Part shown: piece by piece, positions 17,336 through 25,877 of the stretch
Layout of the letters: every line of letters starts with the position of its first letter
Numbering within the stretch: the stretch's first letter is position 1
Assembly: GCA_040381075.1 (NCBI GenBank)
Contig: JBEIHX010000001.1
Coordinates: 186,001 to 250,000 of the forward strand
DNA: 64,000 bases
Reading direction: 5' to 3'
DNA from: JBEIHX01 sp040381075
Lineage (GTDB): Bacteria; Pseudomonadota; Alphaproteobacteria; Caulobacterales; Aquidulcibacteraceae
The notes under the pieces: model-generated
What the model was told of the DNA's origin: nothing
Seen by the model: the letters and a program-made list of their open reading frames with translations, nothing else
Databases searched by the model: none
Program-made: the position numbers and the translations under genes

Positions 17336-17979
17336 GCCGGAGCGCCGAGTGCAAATCGGCGCGCCAGCGCGTCATAGGCCGCCTCCACGAGCCCTTGCGG
17401 CGTCAGCATGCCGTCCAGCACGACGCAGCGGCCCGGATCCCTGCAGGCTATGTCCAGAAAGGCTGCGCGGATTGCGTCATGCACGCCAAGGCCGGCGCGA
17501 TCATAGCGGGTGGTCTCGCCGCGCCGGGCTGCCGTGCGTTTGAGACCCTCGCGCGGGTCAAGATCGACAATGACGGTCAGATCAGGCCGTGTGTCGCCCA
17601 CGACGACCCGGTCAAGCGCCTCGATGTCGGCAAGGGGCACGCCGTGAAGATAGCCCTGATACGCACGTGTTGAGTCGGAAAACCGGTCGCAAAGGACGAT
17701 CGCGCCCCGCGCCAGGGCGGGTCTGGTGACCAGGGCGAGGTTTGAGGCGCGCGCCGCGTACATCATCAAGGTTTCGGTGAGGGGGGTCCAGGCTGGCGCG
17801 TGCGGTCCCAGAAGCAGGCTGCGGATCGCCTCGCCCTCCGGGGTGGCGCCGGGCTCGCGCGGTTCCACGACCTCGCGCCCCAGGGCGCGCAGGCGCGCCG
17901 CCAGCCCCTTTGAGAGGGTCGACTTTCCGGCGCCTTCGCCGCCTTCCAGGGTGATGAACAATCCGCGCTGCGCGCTCAT
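17332..17979 (-). CDS. tmk: Thymidylate kinase
   Basis: This 215-residue enzyme phosphorylates dTMP to dTDP. The P-loop is LEGGEGAGKST (residues 11-21), followed by PREPGATPEGE (DR/E-P-G motif) and CDRFSDSTRAYQG, and a short lid. Length matches the family (about 210). The frame is open to 18264, but ATG 17979 is the family start. On its upstream side the conserved neighbour would be a D-Ala-D-Ala carboxypeptidase gene preceded by rlpA. Instead a divergent crotonase starts 236 bases away, at the edge of the catabolic block. Confidence 0.95.
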   Translation of the reverse strand: MSAQRGLFITLEGGEGAGKSTLSKGLAARLRALGREVVEPREPGATPEGEAIRSLLLGPHAPAWTPLTETLMMYAARASNLALVTRPALARGAIVLCDRFSDSTRAYQGYLHGVPLADIEALDRVVVGDTRPDLTVIVDLDPREGLKRTAARRGETTRYDRAGLGVHDAIRAAFLDIACRDPGRCVVLDGMLTPQGLVEAAYDALARRFALGAPA

Positions 17980-18215
17980 GGGAGATACCGCGCCGAAACT
18001 GACCGCGCGGCAGGCCGAGGTCAATGCGGCCCTGCCGCAAAGGCGGCCGGATCGCTGAGGAAGCTGGGGACGGCGCAAGGGTGCAGCTCCGGACAGGGCC
18101 GCTAGCAAAATCGGTCGCAGACGCCGCGCGCGTTGACACCGCCCCGGGGCGGGGTGGCAGAGTCCCCCAACCGGCCGGTGCGCACCCGGCGCAGCGGTTG
18201 GCGGGAGGACGACGG

Positions 18216-19082
18216 ATGGCGCAGGATGCTGACACGGACAACCTGGTTCTGATCGATGAACCACGACCCATGGTGCGCCGGCTGACGCTCAACCGCCCAC
18301 ACAAGCGCAACGCCCTCAGCAATGCGCTGCGCGGCGCGCTGTTCGCCGCTCTCGAAGCAGGCGACAAGGATCCGGCGGTCCGCGTTATGGTGATCCGTGC
18401 GGCAGGCTCGAGCTTCTGCGCAGGCTATGATCTCGGCGGGGGGCTGTTTGATGATCAGCCCTATCATACCGCCGGCGGCGCAGGGAACTGGCCGCGCCAT
18501 GTCACCGACGGCTGCTTTCGCATCTGGGATCTCGCCAAGCCGGTGATCGCGCAGGTGCATGGCTATTGCCTGGCTGGCGGGACGGAACTCGCAGCCGCCT
18601 GTGACCTTGTCTATGTGGCCGAGGACGCCCGCATAGGCTACCCCCCGGTGCGCGCCATCAGCCCGCCGGACAATCAGTTTTTTCCCTGGTATGTAGGCTT
18701 TCGGCGCGCAATGGAGCTGATGCTCACCGGCGACTCCATCTCCGGCGTCGAAGCAGCCGCCTTCGGCTTCGCCAACCAGGCAGCCCCAGCCGATGCGCTT
18801 GAGGCGCATGTGCTGGCGGTCGCCGAGCGCGTGGCAAAGATTCCAACCGATCTCCAACAGATCAACAAACGCTCCGTGCACCGGCAAATGGACATCATGG
18901 GCATCCGCGCCGGCATCCGCGCCGGAACCGACATGCAGGCCCTCGCCACCACCACGGCCTCGGCGCAGGCGCATTTCGCCGAACTCCGCAAGAGCGTCAC
19001 AGGGGCTTTGACCAAGCGTGACGGCGAGTTCGGCGATTATCGCACCGGCGGGGCAAATCCGGACGCGCCAGCCTCGCGCTGA
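18216..19082 (+). CDS. Enoyl-CoA hydratase/isomerase (crotonase) family protein
   Basis: This 288-residue crotonase has NRPHKRNALS near the N terminus, the oxyanion region SSFCAGYDLGG and HGYCLAGGTELAAACD. The glutamate of TELAAACD matches the first catalytic glutamate of enoyl-CoA hydratase. The position of the second is occupied by proline in IGYPPVRAISPPD, so simple hydration is uncertain. ATG 18216 has GGGAGGA six bases upstream, which rejects the longer frame from 18024. It opens the plus-strand operon 18216-28535. A TTGACA hexamer at 18133 followed by a GC-rich palindrome (18139-18152) may be part of its promoter. Confidence 0.87.
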   Translation: MAQDADTDNLVLIDEPRPMVRRLTLNRPHKRNALSNALRGALFAALEAGDKDPAVRVMVIRAAGSSFCAGYDLGGGLFDDQPYHTAGGAGNWPRHVTDGCFRIWDLAKPVIAQVHGYCLAGGTELAAACDLVYVAEDARIGYPPVRAISPPDNQFFPWYVGFRRAMELMLTGDSISGVEAAAFGFANQAAPADALEAHVLAVAERVAKIPTDLQQINKRSVHRQMDIMGIRAGIRAGTDMQALATTTASAQAHFAELRKSVTGALTKRDGEFGDYRTGGANPDAPASR

Positions 19083-19136
19083 CGGCGCGAGACGCAGGCC
19101 CGGCGGGACTGGAAACGTCACTCACAAGGGAGCGCC

Positions 19137-20705
19137 ATGACAGCGATACCGATGGGCGATATCCCATCCTATTATGCGCAGTCGTTTCCTGCGGACCGGG
19201 CGGCGCTTGTGTTCGGCGAGGACGTGGTCACCTGGCGCGAGCTCGACCGACGCGCCCGACGGCGCGCCGCGTTTCTGCGGGAGTGCGGGGTGCGCCGCGA
19301 TGATCTGGTGACACTGTCGCTGCCCAACTGTTTCGAGTTCTATGAAAACACCTTTGCGATCTGGCGTCTGGGCGCAACGCCCCACGTTGTGTCGCCCCGT
19401 CTGCCGGCCCCGGAACTCGCCGCCATTCTCGACACCGCCCGCCCGCGCCTGCTTGTGGGCGCCGATCATGGCCTCGCGCGCAACATCGTTGCGGTTGACG
19501 CATGCGCGCCGGCCCAGGCTGGCGGGGCGACGGGCGATGCGCCTGCCGATCCGCCTGCCGATCCGCCTGCCGATCCGCCTGCCGACGCCCTTACCGGCGC
19601 CAGCGCCGTTGCGCGCCACTGGAAGGCGATGTCGTCGGGCGGCTCCACCGGCCGGCCCAAGATCATTGTCGATGCGATGCCGGCGGAAATGGACCCGGAG
19701 TATGAGTCGCTATTTCAGCCGCGACGGGGCGTCATCGTCAATCCCGGCCCCCTCTATCACAATGCGCCATTCTCGGTGACGCACCGCGCCCTGTTTCGCG
19801 GCAGCACGGTTGTCGGGATGACGAGGTTCGACGCGCAGGAGACCCTTCGTCTGATCGCGCAATACCGGGCAAGCTGGATTTGCCTCGTGCCTACGATGAT
19901 GGCGCGCATCTGGCGGCTTGATCCGCAGGTGCGCGACAGCTTCGACCTGTCGTGCCTGCGCCATGTGTGGCACATGGCTGCGCCGATGCCGGACTGGCTC
20001 AAGGAGGCCTGGATCGGATGGCTCGGGCCAGAGCGGATCTGGGAGCTCTACGCGGGCACTGAAGCGCAGGGCCAGACGATGATTTCAGGCGTTGAATGGC
20101 TTTCGCACCGCGGCTCTGTCGGACGCCCGGTGCGTTCACAGATGAAGATTCTGGATGAAGGCGGACACGAGCTGCCGCCGGGCGCGGTTGGAGAGATTTT
20201 CATCCGCCCCGAGGCGGCGAACACGTCGACCTATCACTATCTCGGCGCCGAGGCGCGTCGCGGACCGGACGGCTTTGAATCGCTTGGCGACTTTGGATGG
20301 ATGGACCAGGACGGCTATCTCTACATCGCTGACCGGCGCACCGATCTCATCCTGCGCGGCGGGGCCAACATCTATCCGGCCGAAGTCGAGGCGGTGCTGA
20401 TGGAGCACCCCGAGGTCGACGTTGCAGTTGTGATCGGGCTGCCCGATGCGGATCTTGGCGCCCGGGTCCATGCCATCGTGCGTCTGCGCGGGCCGGCGGC
20501 GGACGGCGCGACGTGCGACGAAGCGCATCTTCGCGCCTTCGTCGCCGCCCGGCTTGCCGCCTACAAGGCGCCGTCAAGCTATGAGTTCACGCCCGATGAA
20601 TTGCGCGACGACGCCGGCAAGGTGCGCCGCTCGCAATTGCGGGCCGAGCGTCTGGCGTCAGCCGCCGGGCCAGCGGCGGCGGCCGCTGCAGAGACAGCCT
20701 CCTGA
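19137..20705 (+). CDS. AMP-dependent acyl-CoA ligase (bile-acid-CoA-ligase-like)
   Basis: This 522-residue adenylate-forming ligase activates a carboxylic acid to its CoA thioester. The P-loop motif is SSGGSTGRPK (166-175), followed by WELYAGTEAQG, the adenine/ribose motif LGDFGWMDQDGYLYIADRRTD and the C-terminal DDAGKVRR with the catalytic lysine. The SGGSTG form of the P-loop, rather than SSGTTG, is shared with the paralogue at 51640 and resembles ligases of the bile-acid-CoA type. Residues 134-152 are an in-frame A-D-P-P tandem repeat absent from that paralogue. It lies 54 bases after the crotonase in the same operon. Confidence 0.88.
   Translation: MTAIPMGDIPSYYAQSFPADRAALVFGEDVVTWRELDRRARRRAAFLRECGVRRDDLVTLSLPNCFEFYENTFAIWRLGATPHVVSPRLPAPELAAILDTARPRLLVGADHGLARNIVAVDACAPAQAGGATGDAPADPPADPPADPPADALTGASAVARHWKAMSSGGSTGRPKIIVDAMPAEMDPEYESLFQPRRGVIVNPGPLYHNAPFSVTHRALFRGSTVVGMTRFDAQETLRLIAQYRASWICLVPTMMARIWRLDPQVRDSFDLSCLRHVWHMAAPMPDWLKEAWIGWLGPERIWELYAGTEAQGQTMISGVEWLSHRGSVGRPVRSQMKILDEGGHELPPGAVGEIFIRPEAANTSTYHYLGAEARRGPDGFESLGDFGWMDQDGYLYIADRRTDLILRGGANIYPAEVEAVLMEHPEVDVAVVIGLPDADLGARVHAIVRLRGPAADGATCDEAHLRAFVAARLAAYKAPSSYEFTPDELRDDAGKVRRSQLRAERLASAAGPAAAAAAETAS
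19541..19588 (+). repeat. 12-bp tandem repeat inside acyl-CoA ligase gene
   Basis: Four units of GCCTGCCGATCC occur at 19541, 19553, 19565 and 19577, the last degenerate at its end. The reading frame turns them into repeated A-D-P-P. Being a multiple of three, copy-number change would keep the frame. Aligned by eye to the paralogue at 51640, this part is an insertion of about 21 residues ahead of the P-loop. The unit length and the CTGCCG core match the minisatellite at 14159. Confidence 0.9.
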
Positions 20706-20829
20706 CAGCGCGCCCGATGCAGCGCGGGCGCCCATAGCCAGACAGTGCGGGCGCGCCGTCGCGATTTGCTTGCGCCCATGTCGCCTCGCCCCATGGCCGC
20801 CGTCCGACGGACCGGCGACCCTGAGCGTG

Positions 20830-22296
20830 ATGGTCACCATCTCGACGACACGCGGCGCTATTGAGGGCGTGGAGCGGCCCGGCGTTGTTTCCTTCCTCGC
20901 CATCGCGTATGCCGCGCCTCCTGTCGGGCGGCTGCGCTGGCGTGCGCCAGAGCCGCCGGATGCGTGGTCGGGGACGTATCGCGCGACGGCGCATCCCACC
21001 CGCTCCCACCAGGCGCCTTTCCCCGCCGATCTCGCACCGCCAGGCGGCATTCCCGGCGCGATGGGTGAGGACATGCTGTATCTGAACGTCCACACGCCGG
21101 CGCTTGGCGGTCAGCCGCGCCCGGTGATGGTGTATATTCACGGGGGCGGGTATACGCTGGGCTCGGCCAATGATTTCGATCCGGCGCCCTATGCGGCGCG
21201 CACCGGTTTGGTCGTGGTGGCGGTCAATTATCGTCTCGGCATTTTCGGTTTTCTCGACCTCAGCCGGTTCGGCTGCGAATACCGCGGCAGCGCCAATCTG
21301 GGCTTTCAGGACCAGATTGCGGCCCTGCGGTGGGTCAAGGCAAACATCGCAGACTTCGGCGGGGATCCTGACAACATCACCATCTGCGGCTGCAGTGCTG
21401 GCGGCGGCTCGGTGATTGCGCTGATGTCGGCGCCGGCCGCACGGGGATTGTACAGGCGCGGCGTCGCCATGAGCCCGCTTGAGATCGCCCCGGCGCCTCC
21501 GGATGTCATCGGTGCGTGCAGCGCGGCGCTTGGCGTCTCGCCCGAGGCCCTGTTCGCCCAACTCTCTGCGATGACCGGCGGCGAGCTCTACGAGTTTCAG
21601 GCCCGCATGCGGCTGGCGGGCGGCGCCTGCGTCGACGGTGATGTGATCGTTGCCGGCATGCAGGACGGCGTGCGCGCCGGCGTCAATGTCACGCCGCTAT
21701 TGGTCGGCACGACCCTCACCGAGGGCGAAATGCTTACCGCAGGTCTGATCGGCGCAGCCGGTCGCAGCGAGGCGGCGTTCCAGGCGCTGGAAAGCGGAAT
21801 GCTCGATCGCATCGCAGCCGGCGACGTCTCAGCCTATCTGGCGCTGCTCAACGAACTCACGCAAGGACTTGCTCCGGAGGCCCGCCTCAACCGGGTCTGG
21901 TATGACAGTTTTCGCGCCCATGCGGTGCGCACTGCAGACGCTCTCGCCCGCGTCGAGGCGCCCGCCTGGCTCTATACATTCGCCCCGCCGACGGAGCATC
22001 CCTATGGCCCCACCCATGGCGCGGATGTTCCATTTGTCTTCAACTCTCTCGATCCCGCGCGTGACGGCGAGATGCGGGTTTACTATCGAAATGAGCCGCG
22101 CACACGCGCCCTCGCCAGGCTTTGGTCGCGCGCCTTCGCACGGTTTGTCGAGTGCGGCGACCCCAATGGCGCGGACTTTCCCGTCTGGCCATCCTATGAC
22201 CCGTCACTGCGCGCCTGTCTGGTTCTCAAAGACAAGCCTGAGGTGGTTTTCGACTTCGAAGGCGCGCGTTTGCGCGCGGCATACGGCATGACCTGA
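20830..22296 (+). CDS. Type-B carboxylesterase (para-nitrobenzyl-esterase-like)
   Basis: This 488-residue alpha/beta hydrolase would hydrolyse carboxylic esters. Family marks are FLAIAYAAPPVGRLRW, EDMLYLNVHTP, the oxyanion motif YIHGGGY (104-107), NYRLGIFGFL and the nucleophile S189 in CGCSAGG. The usual glutamate of GESAGG is cysteine here. The acid and base are probably in the later LTEGEML and HPYGPTHGADVPFVF segments. There is no signal peptide, so it should act in the cytoplasm. ATG 20830 is the family start; a GTG lies one codon earlier. A paralogue sits at 39362-40840 beside the acyl-CoA carboxylase. Confidence 0.88.
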   Translation: MVTISTTRGAIEGVERPGVVSFLAIAYAAPPVGRLRWRAPEPPDAWSGTYRATAHPTRSHQAPFPADLAPPGGIPGAMGEDMLYLNVHTPALGGQPRPVMVYIHGGGYTLGSANDFDPAPYAARTGLVVVAVNYRLGIFGFLDLSRFGCEYRGSANLGFQDQIAALRWVKANIADFGGDPDNITICGCSAGGGSVIALMSAPAARGLYRRGVAMSPLEIAPAPPDVIGACSAALGVSPEALFAQLSAMTGGELYEFQARMRLAGGACVDGDVIVAGMQDGVRAGVNVTPLLVGTTLTEGEMLTAGLIGAAGRSEAAFQALESGMLDRIAAGDVSAYLALLNELTQGLAPEARLNRVWYDSFRAHAVRTADALARVEAPAWLYTFAPPTEHPYGPTHGADVPFVFNSLDPARDGEMRVYYRNEPRTRALARLWSRAFARFVECGDPNGADFPVWPSYDPSLRACLVLKDKPEVVFDFEGARLRAAYGMT

Positions 22297-22396
22297 CGCA
22301 TCGCTCAGCCCTTGCGAGGTCGAGGCGTCACCCTGGACCTTCCGGCGCGCAGCGGGCGTCACGTCCACAAGACAAACCCGAGAGGACCCGTTCACC

Positions 22397-24028
22397 ATGT
22401 CAGCCGCACCCCTTCCGCCTCCGGCCAATCTCGCCGACGCCTTCGAGGCGGTCGCCGGCGCAATCGAACCGGACGCACCGGCGATATTGTGTGATGGCGA
22501 CGTTCTCACCTGGAGCGCCTTCAATGTGCGCGCGGATGCGCTCGCCAGGTTCCTCGTGGGCGCAGGCCTTGCGACGGGGTCCAATGTCGCGCTCTACATG
22601 CGCAACGGACCCGACTACCTGATCTCCTTTCTGGCCTGTCTCAAGGCGCGCCTTACCCCTTTCAATGTGAATTACCGCTACGCCGCAAACGAGGTCGCCT
22701 ACCTTCTCGACAACGCCGACTGCAACGCCGCTGTGGTCGATGCGGAATTCGCCGGCGTTCTCGACCAGGCGGACCGGGGCAGAAGGGTCCGGACACGGCT
22801 GAGCGCACGCGCCAGCGCACCAGGTTTTGTTGATCTGCAGGCCATTTACGCCGCTGGCGGCGCGTTGGAGGCGCATGCGCGCGCGCCCGATGATCTGGTG
22901 ATGATATACACTGGAGGAACCACCGGAATGCCCAAGGGCGTTCTTTGGCCGCAGGGGGCGATTTGGCAGAACTTGGCGCCTGGCCTGGCCTGGCCTGGTT
23001 GGTCCACGCCTGCAGCGCCGGCGGACCTTGTCCCTCAGGTGCGAAGCCGTGAGGGCCGCTTGCGCACCTACGTCGCGCCACCGCTCATGCACGGCACCGG
23101 ATTGCTCTCAGCCATCGGCATTCTGCTGATGGGAGGCTCGATCGTCCTGACCGGGCGGACGTCATTTGATCCGCAGGCCTGCATCCAGACGCTTGCAGAG
23201 CTTGCCTGTGACGGGCTTGTTATTGTTGGCGACGCCTTCGCGCGGCCTCTGCTGGAGGTCCTGCGCGCTGCTGACCCGCAGCCGGATCTGTCGCGCATGC
23301 GCGTGGTGGTCTCAAGCGGCATGATGTGGAGCCGTGAGGTCAAACAGGGGCTGCTGGAATTCATGCCAAACGCCCACCTGATCGATGGCCTCGGGATGAG
23401 CGAGTCCTCGACTTTCGCCTCTTCAGTCACAACCCGGGATACGGGCGCAGAGGACGCGACGTTCTCCTTGACTGGCGCTATCGTTCTTCATCCGGATGAT
23501 CTGACGCCAGTCACGCCTGGCTCGGGTGAAATTGGGGTGCTTGCCAAGGCCGGACCACTGCCAATCGGCTATTACAAGGATCCCGAGCGCACGGCGCGAA
23601 CCTTCGTCACAATCAATGGCGTCCGCCATGTCATCGGAGGCGACCATGCGCTTGTGGATCGGCAGGGACGGATCCGCCTCCTTGGCAGGGGAAATCTCTG
23701 CATCAACACGGCGGGGGAGAAGGTCTATCCGGAGGAGGTGGAAGAGGTTCTGAAAACCCATCCCGGCGTGCGTGATGCTTTGGTCTTTGCAATGCCCGAT
23801 CCTCGTTTTGGTCAGGCGGTCTGCGCCCTGGTGGAACTGTGCGCTCCGGCAAGCCCGGCAGATCTGTCGCAGCACGTTCGCCAGCGTCTGGCGGCCTACA
23901 AGAGTCCCCGGCGCATCGTCATCACAGATGAGACGCCGCGCGCACCCAACGGCAAGGCAGATTATGCGCAGGCGCGCATTCTCTTCGAGGCCGGCGGGGG
24001 CGGTTTTTTTGATGGAGCAGCCTCATGA
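22397..24028 (+). CDS. Acyl-CoA synthetase, FadD19/steroid-side-chain-ligase-like
   Basis: This 543-residue ligase has the P-loop YTGGTTGMPKG (171-181), an upstream NVNYRYAANEVAYLLDNAD, LIDGLGMSES, IGGDHALVDRQGRIRLLGRG and the CoA-side motif INTAGEKVYPEEVEEVLKTHP. The C-terminal lysine lies in APNGKADY. This order and wording closely follow mycobacterial FadD19-type ligases that activate sterol side chains. Substrate here is inference. The C terminus ends in a glycine-rich tail. It lies 100 bases after the esterase, and a GC palindrome follows in the 313-base gap to the next ligase. Confidence 0.88.
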   Translation: MSAAPLPPPANLADAFEAVAGAIEPDAPAILCDGDVLTWSAFNVRADALARFLVGAGLATGSNVALYMRNGPDYLISFLACLKARLTPFNVNYRYAANEVAYLLDNADCNAAVVDAEFAGVLDQADRGRRVRTRLSARASAPGFVDLQAIYAAGGALEAHARAPDDLVMIYTGGTTGMPKGVLWPQGAIWQNLAPGLAWPGWSTPAAPADLVPQVRSREGRLRTYVAPPLMHGTGLLSAIGILLMGGSIVLTGRTSFDPQACIQTLAELACDGLVIVGDAFARPLLEVLRAADPQPDLSRMRVVVSSGMMWSREVKQGLLEFMPNAHLIDGLGMSESSTFASSVTTRDTGAEDATFSLTGAIVLHPDDLTPVTPGSGEIGVLAKAGPLPIGYYKDPERTARTFVTINGVRHVIGGDHALVDRQGRIRLLGRGNLCINTAGEKVYPEEVEEVLKTHPGVRDALVFAMPDPRFGQAVCALVELCAPASPADLSQHVRQRLAAYKSPRRIVITDETPRAPNGKADYAQARILFEAGGGGFFDGAAS

Positions 24029-24341
24029 TCTGGCGCGGCCGGATTTCGCCTGCGCCCTCGCCCTGCGGCCCTGCCAGAGCCGACCGCGGCGACGGCGCCG
24101 ACCGGCAGGCGTGCGGACAAAAAAAGGCGCGCGCCAATTGGCGCGCGCTGAAGTTTGAGGAGGAAACGCACGTCACCAGGGTGACGCGGCTCAGGCAGGA
24201 GTCAGCTTCTGCGTCGGTGTCCGACGACGCCGCACACTCCTGCAGTACAGTGAGTTACCCGGGAGTAGGTTTCGTGTCTACCGCAAAGACCCGCGGCCCT
24301 ATCTTCTGGCGCCTGTGCGTCTATGTGTCAGAGGCTGCGCC
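24029..24341. other. 313-bp gap with A-run and GC-rich palindrome
   Basis: No gene is supported. An open frame starting at 24025 and overlapping the ligase stop has no recognisable domain. The notable element is the 22-base palindrome at 24127-24148 with seven A's on its left. A second promoter for the 24342-28535 part of the operon could lie in the less GC-rich stretch 24230-24300. Confidence 0.5.
24119..24148 (-). terminator. Palindrome plus A-run, terminator-like on the minus strand
   Basis: Bases 24127-24148 form a perfect 22-base palindrome centred on AATT, made almost wholly of GC steps. On its left are seven A's (24119-24125). Read on the minus strand this is a strong stem followed by T7, a classic intrinsic terminator. 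Read on the plus strand only TGAAGTTT follows. No minus-strand gene ends nearby, so it may block antisense transcription or act as a plus-strand stabilising hairpin. Confidence 0.55.
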
Positions 24342-25877
24342 GTGACGGGGATCTGTCCAACGGTGAATAATGAAAACCGGCCAGCCCTGGCGATGGCCGA
24401 CGGCGCGTCGATATCTCATGGCGCATTGGACGCGATGTCGGCGCGCGCAGCCAACTGGCTGCGCCGGCTTGGGCTTAGGCCTGGTGATCATGTCGCGTAT
24501 ATGCTTGAGAACCGCATCGAGGCGATCGTGTTCGCCTGGGCTGCGCACCGTTGCGGACTCTACTACACGCCCATCCCGGTCCATTTGAAGGCGGGCGAGA
24601 TTGCCTATATGGCAGGCGACTGCGTAGCGCGCCTTATCCTGACAGGCGCGGAATTCCTCGAGTTATGGCGCGATGTTCTCAAGGAACGTTCCGATGTGAC
24701 CCTTGCCTGCGCCGATCGCGGGTGTGATGGCGCAGTCTGCTTCTGGAGCGGGATCGGCGACGAGACCTCAGCGCCCGCGGGTCCGGACCTGGAAGGTTTC
24801 GCCATGCTGTATTCGTCCGGCACAACCGGCCGGCCGAAAGGCATTATTCGTCCACTGAGCGGAAGAGCGTTCGGCGGCGATCCGATGAGCGTTCTTTATT
24901 CTCACCATCAAGTGGGGGAACATACTGTCTATCTGTCGCCGGCCCCTCTCTATCATGCAGCGCCACTGCGCTGTGTCATGGCGGTGCAGAGGCTTGGCGG
25001 CCTCGCGGTTGTTCTTGAGCGGTTTGAGGCGGTTCAGCTGCTTCGCGCGATCGAAACATGGCGCGCAACGCATATCCAGCTGGTCCCCACGATGATGCGC
25101 CGGCTCATCGAGCTGCCGCTGACAGTGCGGTCAGCGTATGATCTTTCAAGCCTGCGCGTGGTCATTCATGCAGCCGCCCCCTGCCCGCCTGACGTGAAGC
25201 GCGCAATGATCGACTGGCTTGGCCCGATCGTGAACGAGTATTATGGCGGCACAGAGGGCGTCGGCGTCACCTATATCACCAGTCAGGAGTGGCTCGAGCG
25301 TCCGGGGTCCGTTGGCCGGGCTGTCATCGGCGAACTTCAGATCATTGGCGAGGACGGCGTGCAGGCCCCGGTTGGTTCCCCGGGCCTTGTGTACTTCCGC
25401 GGCGGTCCCCGGTTTTCCTATCACAACGATCCAGACAAGACGCAGCAGGCATATTCTCTGCCCGGCGGCGAGCCTGCTGATGCGGCGAGCCTCGGCGACA
25501 TCGGCCGGCTTGATGCTGACGGCTATCTCTATCTCCTCGACCGGGCGTCGTTCACAATCAACTCCGGCGGCGTCAACATCTATCCGCGAGAGGTTGAAGA
25601 TGTTCTGGAGAGCCATCCTGGCGTTCGGGAGGCTGCAGTGTTCGGCGCGCCCAATCGGGATTTCGGCGAAGAGGTTAAGGCTGTGGTGGAACGCGCGCCC
25701 TCTCACGCACCCTTGGTCGGCGAAGAGGAGCTCATCGCGTTCTGCCGGGCGCGGATGTCCCATGTGAAGGCGCCTCGTTCGATAGAGTTTGTCAGTGCCC
25801 TGCCGCGTTCGGAAGCCGGAAAGGTGCTCAAGGGAGATCTCAGGAGACGTTATTGGGAGACACAGGGAAGCCCATGA
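24342..25877 (+). CDS. AMP-dependent acyl-CoA ligase
   Basis: This 511-residue adenylate-forming ligase has the P-loop YSSGTTGRPKG (157-167), NEYYGGTEGVG, LGDIGRLDADGYLYLLDRAS and NSGGVNIYPREVEDVLESHPGV, with the C-terminal lysine in RSEAGKVLKGDL. It differs in P-loop form from the two SGGSTG ligases in the block but shares the LVPTMMRRL segment with them. The GTG at 24342 has GAGG seven bases upstream; a GTG at 24315 gives a nine-residue-longer form. Its stop overlaps the start of the next gene (ATGA), so the ligase, the HMGS/OB fusion and the thiolase are coupled. Confidence 0.87.
   Translation: MTGICPTVNNENRPALAMADGASISHGALDAMSARAANWLRRLGLRPGDHVAYMLENRIEAIVFAWAAHRCGLYYTPIPVHLKAGEIAYMAGDCVARLILTGAEFLELWRDVLKERSDVTLACADRGCDGAVCFWSGIGDETSAPAGPDLEGFAMLYSSGTTGRPKGIIRPLSGRAFGGDPMSVLYSHHQVGEHTVYLSPAPLYHAAPLRCVMAVQRLGGLAVVLERFEAVQLLRAIETWRATHIQLVPTMMRRLIELPLTVRSAYDLSSLRVVIHAAAPCPPDVKRAMIDWLGPIVNEYYGGTEGVGVTYITSQEWLERPGSVGRAVIGELQIIGEDGVQAPVGSPGLVYFRGGPRFSYHNDPDKTQQAYSLPGGEPADAASLGDIGRLDADGYLYLLDRASFTINSGGVNIYPREVEDVLESHPGVREAAVFGAPNRDFGEEVKAVVERAPSHAPLVGEEELIAFCRARMSHVKAPRSIEFVSALPRSEAGKVLKGDLRRRYWETQGSP

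Noticed and set aside
19122..19619. A minus-strand frame with repeated G-R-R-I units.
   Set aside because: It is the antisense reading of the A-D-P-P repeat in the ligase gene.
24025..24345. A 106-codon frame starting in an ATGA overlap with the 22397 ligase stop.
   Set aside because: It runs through the GC palindrome, has no recognisable domain, and its composition is arginine/alanine-rich like out-of-frame GC-rich DNA.
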